Source of the DNA: UBA3941 sp002385665
GTDB taxonomy: Bacteria; Bacillota; Clostridia; Caldicoprobacterales; UBA3941
Direction: 5' to 3'
DNA length: 64,000 nucleotides
Assembly: GCA_050949255.1 (NCBI GenBank)
Contig: JBMNFJ010000016.1
Span: 248,001-312,000, forward strand
Below, one piece after another: positions 16,849-26,085 of the stretch. Under the pieces are notes generated by a model. The model ran no database searches. It had not been told where the DNA came from and worked only from the letters and a program-made list of their open reading frames with translations. The position numbers were made by a program, and so were the translations under genes. Positions within the stretch are counted from its first letter, which is position 1; each line of letters starts with the position of its first letter.

Positions 16849-18819
16849 GTGGAATTTAAGATAAGATCCACTATGAAACCCCAAGGCGATCAGCCCAAAG
16901 CCATCGCTTCATTAGTTGAGGGGCTAAATATGGGCGAAAAGTATCTGACCCTTTTGGGTGTGACTGGGTCAGGAAAGACATTTACTATGGCCAATACCAT
17001 AGAGAGGGTGCAGAGACCGACTCTGGTTCTGGCACATAATAAGACCTTGGCTGCCCAGCTATATAGCGAGTTTAAGGAGCTTTTTCCGGACAATGCAGTG
17101 GAATATTTCGTAAGCTATTATGATTATTATCAGCCTGAGGCCTATATGCCGGTAAGCGATACCTATATAGAAAAGGATGCCTCCATCAATGATGAAATTG
17201 ATAAGCTAAGGCACTCGGCTACTTCAGCATTATTTGAGCGGCGGGATGTTATAGTCGTCGCTAGCGTATCCTGTATCTATGGGCTGGGAAACCCTGTAGA
17301 GTATAGGGATTTAACGGTATCCTTGAGGGTTGGTATGAATAGGGATCGTAACGAGATAATCAGAAAGCTGGTAGATATACAGTATGAAAGAAACGATATT
17401 AATTTTATAAGGGGAACCTTCAGGGTACGGGGAGATGTTCTGGAGATTTTCCCTGCATCTTCATCGGAGCACGCTGTGAGGGTAGAGTTTTTTGGCGATG
17501 AGATTGACAGGATATCCGAGGTTGATGTACTGACAGGGGAAATCTTGGGCTTACGAAACCATGTAGCTATCTTTCCGGCATCCCACTATGCGGCGTCCAG
17601 GGAGAGGTTGGAAAGGGCTATAGAGATGATAGAGGTGGACCTGGAGAAGAGGATAGATGAACTTCGGGCACAGGATAAGTTATTGGAAGCCCAACGGCTT
17701 AAGCAAAGGACCAATTATGACATTGAAATGATGCGAGAGATTGGATATTGCAATGGGATAGAGAACTACTCCAGGTACATGGATGGTAGAAAGGCTGGCG
17801 AGCCTCCCTTTACCCTATTGGATTATTTTCCTGAGGACTATTTGATGATAGTGGACGAATCCCATGTAACCTTCCCGCAGGTTAGGGCTATGTACGCCGG
17901 AGATCGCTCCAGGAAGGACAGCCTGGTAGAATACGGATTTAGGTTACCGGCGGCTTATGATAACAGGCCTCTCAAGTTCGAAGAATTTGAAGAGAGGATT
18001 TGTCAGGTCATCTGTGTTAGTGCAACCCCTGGCGAATATGAGTTATCCCGCTCTTCAAGGGTAGTAGAACAGATCATAAGGCCAACAGGGCTGGTCGATC
18101 CCAAGGTCGAGGTTCGTCCTATCGAGGGACAGATAGACCACCTGATCGGGGAGATACAACAGGTTGTAGGTCGAAATGAGAGGGTCCTTATAACTACATT
18201 GACGAAAAAGATGGCAGAAACCCTGACGGACTTTCTGAAGGAAATGGATATGCGGGTGAGATATCTCCATTCGGATATAGACACCCTTGAGAGGGTGGAG
18301 ATCATCAGGGATTTGCGTTTAGGGGTATTCGATGTCCTGGTAGGGATAAATCTACTAAGAGAGGGCCTGGACCTTCCTGAGGTTTCCCTGGTGGCTATTT
18401 TGGATGCTGATAAAGAGGGTTTTCTAAGATCCGAGACATCCCTGATTCAGACTATTGGTCGTGCAGCCAGGAATGTACAAGGCAAGGTAATAATGTATGC
18501 GGATACCATTACCGGGTCTATGAGGAGAGCCATTGACGAGACCAACCGCAGGAGAGAATTGCAAATAGAATACAATAGAAGACATGGTATAGTGCCTACT
18601 ACTATTGTTAAAGATGTACATGACCTTATAGAGGCCACCTATGCAGCTGAGGAAGGATCAAGGTATGATGTTAAAGTTCCGGAAACCCAGGAGCAGATAC
18701 TCAAGGTTATCGCCGATTTGGAGAAGGAAATGCAAAATGCGGCTACTGCCTTAGAGTTTGAGAAAGCAGCCAAGTTAAGGGATGAGATATTTAGGCTAAA
18801 GAATGAATTACAAAGTTGA
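16849..18819 (+). CDS. uvrB: Excinuclease ABC subunit B
   Basis: UvrB is the damage-verifying helicase-like subunit of nucleotide excision repair. The 656-residue protein has Walker A GVTGSGKTFT, the beta-hairpin region YYDYYQPEAY, the DESHVT box, helicase motifs VGINLLREGLDLPE and QTIGRAARN, and a C-terminal UVR motif that contacts UvrC. I chose GTG 16849 (MEFKIRSTMKPQGDQP), which matches homologues and sits about 10 bases after GAGGAG; an in-frame GTG at 16840 is too close to it. An SOS box over the promoter implies DNA-damage induction. Confidence 0.96.
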   Translation: MEFKIRSTMKPQGDQPKAIASLVEGLNMGEKYLTLLGVTGSGKTFTMANTIERVQRPTLVLAHNKTLAAQLYSEFKELFPDNAVEYFVSYYDYYQPEAYMPVSDTYIEKDASINDEIDKLRHSATSALFERRDVIVVASVSCIYGLGNPVEYRDLTVSLRVGMNRDRNEIIRKLVDIQYERNDINFIRGTFRVRGDVLEIFPASSSEHAVRVEFFGDEIDRISEVDVLTGEILGLRNHVAIFPASHYAASRERLERAIEMIEVDLEKRIDELRAQDKLLEAQRLKQRTNYDIEMMREIGYCNGIENYSRYMDGRKAGEPPFTLLDYFPEDYLMIVDESHVTFPQVRAMYAGDRSRKDSLVEYGFRLPAAYDNRPLKFEEFEERICQVICVSATPGEYELSRSSRVVEQIIRPTGLVDPKVEVRPIEGQIDHLIGEIQQVVGRNERVLITTLTKKMAETLTDFLKEMDMRVRYLHSDIDTLERVEIIRDLRLGVFDVLVGINLLREGLDLPEVSLVAILDADKEGFLRSETSLIQTIGRAARNVQGKVIMYADTITGSMRRAIDETNRRRELQIEYNRRHGIVPTTIVKDVHDLIEATYAAEEGSRYDVKVPETQEQILKVIADLEKEMQNAATALEFEKAAKLRDEIFRLKNELQS

Positions 18820-18841
18820 GTTATAGATTTAAATAGTATTA

Positions 18842-18855
18842 TGGACAGACGTTCT
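18842..18855. promoter_or_regulatory. Degenerate SOS-box-like site before uvrA
   Basis: TGGACAGACGTTCT matches the SOS consensus CGAACRNRYGTTYC at 11 of 14 positions, with one half-site perfect. It lies in the 83-base uvrB-uvrA gap, 48 bases before the uvrA ATG. Binding is uncertain. Confidence 0.4.
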
Positions 18856-18902
18856 TGTTTGCCCACAATAGACTATATACAGAAATAAGAAGGAGACGGA
18901 AG

Positions 18903-21737
18903 ATGGAAGCATCAAAAATATACGTAAAAGGAGCAAGGGTAAACAATCTAAAAGATATTGATCTTGAACTCCCCAGAAATAAACTGATTGTCTTTACTGG
19001 ACTCAGCGGCTCGGGAAAATCCTCACTGGCCTTTGATACTTTATACGCTGAGGGACAGAGGAGGTATGTAGAATCTCTCTCCGCCTATGCGAGACAGTTC
19101 CTGGGACAGATGGAAAAACCGGATGTTGACTATATTGAGGGATTATCACCGGCTATCTCTATAGATCAGAAGACGACCAGTCATAATCCCAGATCCACTG
19201 TTGGTACAGTTACTGAGATATATGACTACCTGAGGCTCTTATTTGCTAGGATAGGTATACCCCATTGTCCAAATTGTGGTAGGGTAATTGAACAGCAGAC
19301 CGTGGAGCAGATGGTAGATATCATCATGTCCTTAGAGGAACGCAGCCGAATACAGCTATTGGCACCTCTTGTCAGGGGAAGAAAGGGAGAATATACAAGG
19401 TTATTGGATCAAATTAGAAAGGATGGGTATGTTCGGGTCCGTATAGACGGCGAGATAAGGGAACTTTCGGAGGAAATAAGGCTGGATAAAAATAAAAAGC
19501 ATACCATAGAGGTAATAGTAGACCGCCTGATTATTAGGGAAGGTATAGCCCAACGGTTGGCTGATTCCCTTGAAACCGTTCTTGATCTAAGCGGGGGATT
19601 GGCTATTGTAAATGTCATTGGTGGAGAAGAACTGCTCTTCAGCCAAAATTATGCCTGCCCTGAATGTAATATAAACATCGAAGAATTAACCCCCAGGATG
19701 TTCTCCTTTAATAATCCTTATGGAGCATGTGAGACCTGTAGCGGGCTTGGTTCCATGATGGAAGTAGATCCGGATTTAGTTATTCCTAACAAGAACCTGT
19801 CCCTGGCAGAGGGGGCTATTGTAGCTCTGGGGTGGAACAATCTAAATGAGAATAGCATCGCTTTTATGTACCTGAACGCCCTTAGCCGGCAGTATAATTT
19901 TGACCTAAATACTCCCATAAAGAATCTGAGCAAAAAGGTTATAGATATCATACTTTACGGGACAAAGGAAAAGAAAATCAAAATAGATTACAATAGAAAC
20001 GGTGAATCCGGCTCATTTACAGGTTCCTTCGAGGGAATAATCAACAACCTCAAAAGAAGGTATAGGGAAACCCAATCGGATTATAGCAGGGACTATATCG
20101 AGAGGTTAATGAGCAGCAGGATTTGTCCTGCCTGCCACGGTGCCAGGTTAAAGCCTGAGGTTTTGGCTGTAACAGTGGGAGATAAAAATATATATGAAAT
20201 AACCACCATGTCCATAAAAGAATGCCAGGAATATTTCCAAAATCTTGACCTTACCCCTAAGCAGAAGATGATAGGACATCAGATTTTTAAGGAGATCCAA
20301 GCCAGGTTTGGGTTTTTGGTAGATGTTGGCCTGGACTATCTGACTCTGTCCAGATCAACCAGCAGTCTTTCAGGCGGTGAGGCACAGCGGATTCGCCTGG
20401 CGACCCAAATAGGTTCCGGCCTGGTGGGGGTTTTATACATTCTCGACGAGCCCAGCATAGGGCTCCATCAGCGGGATAACGGTAAGCTCATCAGGACTCT
20501 GAAAGGTTTAAGGGATTTAGGCAACACCCTTATAGTAGTTGAGCATGATGAAGAAACAATACTCTCCTCTGACCATATTGTAGACATTGGTCCAGGGGCG
20601 GGGAATCACGGTGGAGAGGTCGTGGCTGAGGGAACACCCATGGAAATAATGGAAAATGAAAAATCTATAACTGGTCAATACCTGTCCGGAAAAAAGCGGA
20701 TAGATATTCCTCAGGTTCGGAGAAAACCCAACAAGAAATATATTGAGATTATAGGGGCAAGGGAAAACAATTTAAAGAATATTGACGTTAAAATACCAAT
20801 AGGGTTAATGACCTGTATAACCGGGGTTTCAGGTTCAGGAAAGAGCTCTTTGGTCAATGAAATCCTGTACAAGGCCCTTGCCAGGGAATTGAATCGAGCA
20901 AGGATAAAGGCAGGGAACTATGATAAGATTTTAGGCACCCAATACTTGGATAAGGTTATCGACATTAATCAATCACCCATAGGAAGGACACCCAGATCCA
21001 ATCCGGCTACCTATACAGGGGTCTTTGATAGCATCCGTGAGGTATTTGCCATGACCAATGAATCCAAGGTCCGTGGATACAAGATGGGCAGGTTCAGCTT
21101 TAATGTTAGAGGGGGTCGTTGTGAGGCTTGTCAGGGGGATGGAATCATTAAGATAGAGATGCATTTTTTGCCTGATGTCTATGTACCCTGCGAAGTATGT
21201 AAGGGTAAGAGATATAACAGAGAAACCCTGGAAGTCCGCTATAAGGGGAAGAATATATCAGATATCCTTAATATGACCGTTGAGGAAGCTTTAGAATTTT
21301 TTGAAAACATACCCAAGATCCGAAGAAAACTGGAAACCCTGAATGATGTTGGGTTGGGGTATATAAAACTGGGACAACCTTCCACCACTCTATCCGGTGG
21401 TGAGGCCCAAAGGGTGAAGCTGGCGACGGAGCTCAGTAAGCGCAGTACCGGTAAAACCCTGTATATACTGGACGAACCTACTACCGGGCTACATGCTGCT
21501 GATGTACACATGCTAATAGAAGTCCTGCAGAGGTTAGCGGAGGGCGGAAATACCGTTGTGGTTATCGAGCATAATCTGGATATGATCAAGGTAGCAGACT
21601 ATATAATCGATTTAGGCCCCGAAGGTGGGGACAGGGGCGGTACGGTAATAGGGACCGGCAGTCCTGAAGAATTGGCTGAGATAGAAGAAAGCTACACAGG
21701 ACAGTTCCTCAAGAAGGTATTGGAGCGGGGATATTGA
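18903..21737 (+). CDS. uvrA: Excinuclease ABC subunit A
   Basis: UvrA is the damage-recognition ATPase of nucleotide excision repair and loads UvrB. The 944-residue protein contains two ABC modules (GLSGSGKSSLAFDT near the N-terminus; GVSGSGKSSLVNEI near residue 640; two LSGGEAQR signatures) and three zinc-binding regions (CPNCG, CPEC...CETC, CEAC...CEVC). AGAAGGAGA precedes the ATG at 18903; an upstream in-frame start at 18855 lacks homology. The stop lies only 12 bases from that of the convergent DUF4363 gene. Confidence 0.97.
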   Translation: MEASKIYVKGARVNNLKDIDLELPRNKLIVFTGLSGSGKSSLAFDTLYAEGQRRYVESLSAYARQFLGQMEKPDVDYIEGLSPAISIDQKTTSHNPRSTVGTVTEIYDYLRLLFARIGIPHCPNCGRVIEQQTVEQMVDIIMSLEERSRIQLLAPLVRGRKGEYTRLLDQIRKDGYVRVRIDGEIRELSEEIRLDKNKKHTIEVIVDRLIIREGIAQRLADSLETVLDLSGGLAIVNVIGGEELLFSQNYACPECNINIEELTPRMFSFNNPYGACETCSGLGSMMEVDPDLVIPNKNLSLAEGAIVALGWNNLNENSIAFMYLNALSRQYNFDLNTPIKNLSKKVIDIILYGTKEKKIKIDYNRNGESGSFTGSFEGIINNLKRRYRETQSDYSRDYIERLMSSRICPACHGARLKPEVLAVTVGDKNIYEITTMSIKECQEYFQNLDLTPKQKMIGHQIFKEIQARFGFLVDVGLDYLTLSRSTSSLSGGEAQRIRLATQIGSGLVGVLYILDEPSIGLHQRDNGKLIRTLKGLRDLGNTLIVVEHDEETILSSDHIVDIGPGAGNHGGEVVAEGTPMEIMENEKSITGQYLSGKKRIDIPQVRRKPNKKYIEIIGARENNLKNIDVKIPIGLMTCITGVSGSGKSSLVNEILYKALARELNRARIKAGNYDKILGTQYLDKVIDINQSPIGRTPRSNPATYTGVFDSIREVFAMTNESKVRGYKMGRFSFNVRGGRCEACQGDGIIKIEMHFLPDVYVPCEVCKGKRYNRETLEVRYKGKNISDILNMTVEEALEFFENIPKIRRKLETLNDVGLGYIKLGQPSTTLSGGEAQRVKLATELSKRSTGKTLYILDEPTTGLHAADVHMLIEVLQRLAEGGNTVVVIEHNLDMIKVADYIIDLGPEGGDRGGTVIGTGSPEELAEIEESYTGQFLKKVLERGY

Positions 21738-21749
21738 TTCCATTCAGCA

Positions 21750-22130
21750 TTAAAAGATATTGGCCAGGCTAAGTACCTCTTTGTCCGCAAGATCCTGTAC
21801 AAGGAATCTTAGCTCTGCTATATCTGTCAGGGACTGCTCCTTTTCCTTTTGGCTAACCATTTCATCTATCCTGTATATTGTTTTGTCAATATTGTCTATG
21901 TCCTCGTGATCTATCAGGAGTAACCAGGTCTTTTTATGCTTGCCCCATAAGCGGCGGATTTGCATTACCTCGGAACTTGCATCTTCCCAGGCTTCCTTCT
22001 TAACCTTATCGCGAACCTTTTCAGCCTGGGAAAGAAGTTCTTCAGAGGTCCTGGTAAGATATGAGGTATTCCACCAGGATAAGCCTAAAAACAGTAACAT
22101 GACTACAAGAATGATAATGAAGCTTCTCAT
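21750..22130 (-). CDS. DUF4363 family protein
   Basis: A 126-residue protein with an N-terminal membrane anchor (residues 3-20) and an extracytoplasmic helical domain containing LWGKHKKTWLLLIDHEDIDNID, typical of DUF4363. The family has no established function and is commonly encoded beside DUF421 proteins. Its ATG overlaps the stop of the DUF421 gene (ATGA), so the two are probably co-translated and may form a complex. Confidence 0.85.
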   Translation of the reverse strand: MRSFIIILVVMLLFLGLSWWNTSYLTRTSEELLSQAEKVRDKVKKEAWEDASSEVMQIRRLWGKHKKTWLLLIDHEDIDNIDKTIYRIDEMVSQKEKEQSLTDIAELRFLVQDLADKEVLSLANIF

Positions 22131-22810
22131 TGTGCCCGCTCCTTCTGCTTTGCGATCACCTTAAGCTGGTTTTGGGTATCCAGATAGGCAAAAAAGACAC
22201 TCTTTCTATCCAGACCAAGATTCTTAATCTGGCCTAATAGCCAGTTTAGATCCTGGCCGGCTTTTTTAAGGTTTTTATACATGATTTGACCGTCCATGAT
22301 CAAAGTCACAGGTATGCTCTCCGGCTTGCCTTGTATGTTTAAATCCTCCAAGGTAGGAGCTTTTTTATCGACTTTTGGGAAGACAGAAAGGTTGCCATTT
22401 GTCTCCAAAATGGCAAACTCTACATCGTCTATGTTTGCTATGTTCTGTGACCTCAGTTGTTCCAGGAGATCATTTAGATTGATTCTAAGCTGCTCCAGTT
22501 TTTTCTGTTGAAGAACCCCGTTTTCAATTAGAATACTGGGGGAGCCACCAATCAAAGTCCTAAACCTTTCACTCTTTAATGATAAAAATGAAATGATAAT
22601 TTGGGCAAAGGCTAAGGCAAATATGGGTACAACCCCTTTGATTAAAGGGACACCAACATCATCGACAGGTGCGCTGGCCAGGTCCGCCAGCATAATAGCA
22701 ATGACCAGCTCAAAGGGCTGTAGTTGACCAATCTGCCGTTTGCCCATAACCCTGACTACCAATACAACTATGCCATAAAGAATTAAAGACCTAAAAAAAA
22801 TATTAAGCAA
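22127..22810 (-). CDS. DUF421 (YetF/YcaP-type) membrane protein
   Basis: The 227-residue protein has three N-terminal TM helices (GIVVLVVRVMGKRQIGQLQPFELVIAI) and a C-terminal soluble part with the family motif GGSPSILIENG. B. subtilis YetF and relatives are spore or membrane proteins of unclear function. It lies upstream of, and is coupled to, the DUF4363 gene. AAGGAGATATCCC precedes the start. Confidence 0.88.
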   Translation of the reverse strand: MLNIFFRSLILYGIVVLVVRVMGKRQIGQLQPFELVIAIMLADLASAPVDDVGVPLIKGVVPIFALAFAQIIISFLSLKSERFRTLIGGSPSILIENGVLQQKKLEQLRINLNDLLEQLRSQNIANIDDVEFAILETNGNLSVFPKVDKKAPTLEDLNIQGKPESIPVTLIMDGQIMYKNLKKAGQDLNWLLGQIKNLGLDRKSVFFAYLDTQNQLKVIAKQKERAQ

Positions 22811-22975
22811 TAGGGATATCTCCTTCTAAAAGTATGTTCTATAAAAGGATTCTAGTTTCATAGATTATCATCCCTTTGCTTAGCGATTTTATACGCCATA
22901 GACTTACTATTAAGAATTATATAGACGATTGGATAATCAACTGACGCGTGTTTTAAAGGTATGCCAGACTCAAAA

Positions 22976-23800
22976 CTACCATCCTCGAGAGCTGCCACCC
23001 CCGCCGCCGGAACCGCCTCCGCCGCCGAAACCACCACCGGAACCTCCGCCTCCGGACCAGCTGCCACCACCCCATCTACCTCCGCCCCATCTGCCTCCGC
23101 CTCTGGGACCACCTCTTCGTCCGGTAAATAGCATTAGAAATAGGAATTCCAGTATCCTACCTTTTAAAAATATGAGGTCGAATAACAATAATCCGAGTAA
23201 TAGAAATACAATACCAGGAATGCCGTCTGATGTCCCAGGTTCCTCCATAATGTCTAAAGCATCTGGGGAGGATGGTGTTATATCTTCAAGCCCTTGTGGC
23301 TCTATATCATATTCATTATAGATTTCCAAAAGTATAGCCTTATACCCCTCCAATATGCCTGTAGAGTAATCCCCGGTAGAGAAATAGGGGATCATAAACT
23401 CATCCTGTATCCAACCGGTTTTACCATCGGGAAGGGCTCCTTCCAGCCCATAGCCCACCTCAATCCGGGATTTTCTGTCCTCCACCGCCAGGAGAATAAG
23501 CACTCCGTTGTTTTTATCCTTACTCCCAATTCCCCAACCTCGGAGGATATCCAAGGCATATTCCTCCAAGGGCAGACCATTAGTGGAATCGATAGTAACC
23601 ACTACCAGCTGGGCGCCGGACAACTCATCCAGTTTAATGCTCTGTTCCAGTATATAGGCCTTTGTTTTGGTACTCAGGACTTGAGCAAAATCGTTTACAT
23701 AGAAATCCTCAGTGTGGGAGGGGATTGTTGCATCTGCGATACAAGCTTTTATGGGTATCAACAGTATTATAAAAGCTATTAACCATAGGGTTTTTTTCAA
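22976..23800 (-). CDS. TPM-domain membrane protein with glycine-rich tail (YgcG-like)
   Basis: The 274-residue protein begins with a signal peptide (residues 1-22), followed by a TPM domain (about 30-150: DFAQVLSTKTKAYILEQS, GAQLVVVTIDS, GYGLEGALPDGKTG), one TM segment near 195-215, and a tail of about 45 residues almost entirely Gly/Ser/Trp/Arg. TPM proteins have been linked to acid phosphatase activity and photosystem repair in plants; the bacterial role is unclear. It is typically found with LemA, encoded 13 bases upstream in the same operon. Confidence 0.88.
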   Translation of the reverse strand: MKKTLWLIAFIILLIPIKACIADATIPSHTEDFYVNDFAQVLSTKTKAYILEQSIKLDELSGAQLVVVTIDSTNGLPLEEYALDILRGWGIGSKDKNNGVLILLAVEDRKSRIEVGYGLEGALPDGKTGWIQDEFMIPYFSTGDYSTGILEGYKAILLEIYNEYDIEPQGLEDITPSSPDALDIMEEPGTSDGIPGIVFLLLGLLLFDLIFLKGRILEFLFLMLFTGRRGGPRGGGRWGGGRWGGGSWSGGGGSGGGFGGGGGSGGGGGSSRGW

Positions 23801-23813
23801 AATTCCTGCCCCC

Positions 23814-24383
23814 TTATTCGCTAAAATCTACCTTTGGAACCTCCTGTGCGCCTTCCTGGGCCCTAAAATATTCAACCTTTTCAAACCCAAACATTCTCGC
23901 CATTATATTAGTGGGGAATCGTCTGATAGCAGTATTATAGCGGGTAGCCGCTTCATTGTAATCCCGTCTGGCAACAGAAATCCGATTCTCAGTACCTGAA
24001 AGATTATCCGCCAGTTGTCTAAAATTGGCATCGGCTTTTAGTTCAGGATAGTTCTCAACCACAACCAAAAGTCTGGACAAGGCACCCGTCAATTCTGCAT
24101 CACCTTCTGCCATCTGCTCTACGCTGGAAGCACCTGCAAGTTTTGCCCTGGCATCAGATACATTCTTTAATATCTCCTCTTCATGGGCTGCAAATCCCTT
24201 AACCGTGGCTACCAGGTTTGGGATTAGGTCATTTCTCAGCTGTAATTGGTTATCAATCTGGCTTAACTTGTTGTTGACATCCTCGCTAAGGTTTACCAGG
24301 TTATTATATCCTCCGATAGCGCTTAACACTAATATCACGGCCACTACACCTACTACTATCCATGCAAATTTTTTGCCGCTCAT
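23814..24383 (-). CDS. LemA family protein
   Basis: The 189-residue protein has an N-terminal TM helix (about residues 5-23) and a long helical LemA domain (YNNLVNLSEDVNNKLSQID, QLQLRNDLIPNLVATVKGFA, RFPTNIMARMFGFEK). LemA proteins are membrane-anchored and often paired with TPM proteins, as here; the molecular role is unknown. AAGGAG lies eight bases before the chosen ATG (MSGKKFAW); a further in-frame start would add seven residues. Confidence 0.92.
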   Translation of the reverse strand: MSGKKFAWIVVGVVAVILVLSAIGGYNNLVNLSEDVNNKLSQIDNQLQLRNDLIPNLVATVKGFAAHEEEILKNVSDARAKLAGASSVEQMAEGDAELTGALSRLLVVVENYPELKADANFRQLADNLSGTENRISVARRDYNEAATRYNTAIRRFPTNIMARMFGFEKVEYFRAQEGAQEVPKVDFSE

Positions 24384-24443
24384 AAAATCAGAATCTCCTT
24401 TCATAAAAGGTTATAAAATCAACTACTTGTGTAATCCGCTCCT

Positions 24444-24917
24444 TTATTCCTTTGGGATGCAGATTCCAGATTCCAGCGCATCAATACATAGCTTTCTAAA
24501 AGCCTTTTCGAACTTGAGGTTATCCTTGGTACTGCGCTTCTTTTGATTAGAGGTTCTGCCTCCGGGCCTCCTGATCTTCTGGGATAAAAACCTTTCCATC
24601 AACAATCTATCTATATTGCTTGAATCATATATCAGGCCGTTGTGGTTAATGGCATATGCCTGTTTGCCCAAGGCCATAGAAGCTACGCCATAATCCTGAG
24701 TAACTACTATATCACCCTGTTGAGTTTGGTTTATAAGGGCTATATCCACGGCATCTCTAGCCTGGGATACTATAACCACCCTTGAATAGCCATCATCCAG
24801 TATGTGACTTGTGTCTGCAAACATTACTATCTCAAGCTCAAACTCTTTAGCTATACTTATTATAATATCCTTAACGGGACAGGCGTCTGCGTCTACCAAC
24901 ACTTTTATCCTATGCAA
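24444..24917 (-). CDS. YaiI/YqxD family (DUF188) protein
   Basis: The 157-residue protein matches the UPF0178 family: KVLVDADACPVKD at the N-terminus, VVTQDYGVASMAL in the middle and GGRTSNQKKRSTKDN near the end. The family resembles PIN-type nucleases with conserved acidic residues (Asp in DADACP, Asp in TQDYG), but no activity is established. The start is a TTG with AGAGGAA upstream, overlapping the end of the esterase-like gene by eight bases. Confidence 0.88.
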   Translation of the reverse strand: MHRIKVLVDADACPVKDIIISIAKEFELEIVMFADTSHILDDGYSRVVIVSQARDAVDIALINQTQQGDIVVTQDYGVASMALGKQAYAINHNGLIYDSSNIDRLLMERFLSQKIRRPGGRTSNQKKRSTKDNLKFEKAFRKLCIDALESGICIPKE

Positions 24918-25737
24918 ATCGTAGTTCCTCTAGCCATTGAATACACAGGTCCATCCATGTAGCCACATGTGGAAATGTCCCCATACCACTATCATCGGTT
25001 TCTGCATTTGCTAAGGAAAGACCGTGGGGGCCATGGGGGTATACATGTAATTCAAATGGGATATTATTCTCACGCAGAGCCTGGGCAAAAAGCAAGGTGT
25101 TTTCCAATGGTACAGCATCATCATCAAAGGTGTGCCATAGGAAGGTAGGAGGTGTTCCCCCATGGATATGAAGTTCTAATGACATCTCTTCCAGAAGATG
25201 CGGATCGGACACCTTATCCCCAAGTAGGTTTTCCATGGAACCCACATGGGCGTACTTCCCGGAAGTAATTACAGGGTAGCATAGTATTAGGGCGTTGGGT
25301 CGATTTTTACCTAACTCAATACCTGGTATCTTCCCCAAGTAGGATTTATTCCAGTGGACACCCAGACTTGCCGCCAAATGACCGCCCGCCGAAAAACCAC
25401 AAACCGCAATACTATCGGTATCCAGATTCCACTCATCCCCATGATTGCGCAGGATACACATGGCACGAGATAAATCCATCAGAGGTTGGGGATGCCTTTT
25501 GGGTGCTACACTATAATATAGGACGAAGGCATGAAAACCTGCGGAATTAAACTGCATGGCTATAGGTTCCGCTTCCCGGGGTGATGTAAAAGCGTAGCCC
25601 CCACCTGGGCATATAAGAACGGCGGGTCTCTTGAATTTACCGTCTAATATGTAGGTGTCCAGGGTTGGCATAAAGTCATCTCTGCTATCATAGGTATAAC
25701 CTGTTTGGTCCCATATGGATATGGTTTTATGAATCAT
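24910..25737 (-). CDS. Alpha/beta hydrolase, acetyl-(xylan-)esterase-like
   Basis: A 275-residue cytoplasmic hydrolase. The nucleophile is Ser116 in GFSAGGH, an oxyanion-type PGGGY lies near residue 45, and acid and histidine candidates are FDDDAVP and PHGPHG near the C-terminus. This pattern resembles intracellular acetyl-xylooligosaccharide esterases, though no xylan genes are adjacent. I chose the ATG at 25737 (MIHKTISIW), after AAGGAAG; an in-frame start 66 bases upstream has a hydrophobic, non-conserved extension. Confidence 0.85.
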   Translation of the reverse strand: MIHKTISIWDQTGYTYDSRDDFMPTLDTYILDGKFKRPAVLICPGGGYAFTSPREAEPIAMQFNSAGFHAFVLYYSVAPKRHPQPLMDLSRAMCILRNHGDEWNLDTDSIAVCGFSAGGHLAASLGVHWNKSYLGKIPGIELGKNRPNALILCYPVITSGKYAHVGSMENLLGDKVSDPHLLEEMSLELHIHGGTPPTFLWHTFDDDAVPLENTLLFAQALRENNIPFELHVYPHGPHGLSLANAETDDSGMGTFPHVATWMDLCIQWLEELRFA

Positions 25738-26085
25738 ATAGGTTCTCTTCCTTTCATAAGTAATCTGCATATAAAAATTAACAAATATAAAGGATATTGG
25801 CATTAAGTGTAGAATAAAAAGAATACCAAGAAAAAAAATACCAAGCTTGCTACTTCTAATTATACATATTTATACTCGACTTCACAAATAGAATTACGGT
25901 CATTGCTCACATAATAGGCAGTACTAATTCCACAGATCAAAAAATATGGCAGGATATTGGATAGGATAGTTTTTACGGGTAAGCTAACTTGTCTTACCTA
26001 TTGGACAAGTGTAATAACCAGAGCTCTGTATTTTGCAAATCTATGACATATTATGAGCAATACTAAAATGAAGGGAGAATAGAAT
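25738..26085. other. Divergent intergenic region, esterase / deaminase
   Basis: This 348-base AT-rich gap must carry promoters for both flanking genes, but I see no convincing -35/-10 pair. One dyad stands out: ACTTGTC (25987-25993) with GACAAGT (26004-26010), about 76 bases before the deaminase gene. No open reading frame is supported. Confidence 0.45.

Noticed and set aside
22858..23321. Open frames on both strands over the Gly-rich tail (Pro-rich or Ala/Val-rich translations)
   Set aside because: These are frame shadows of the GC-rich glycine codons of the TPM gene.
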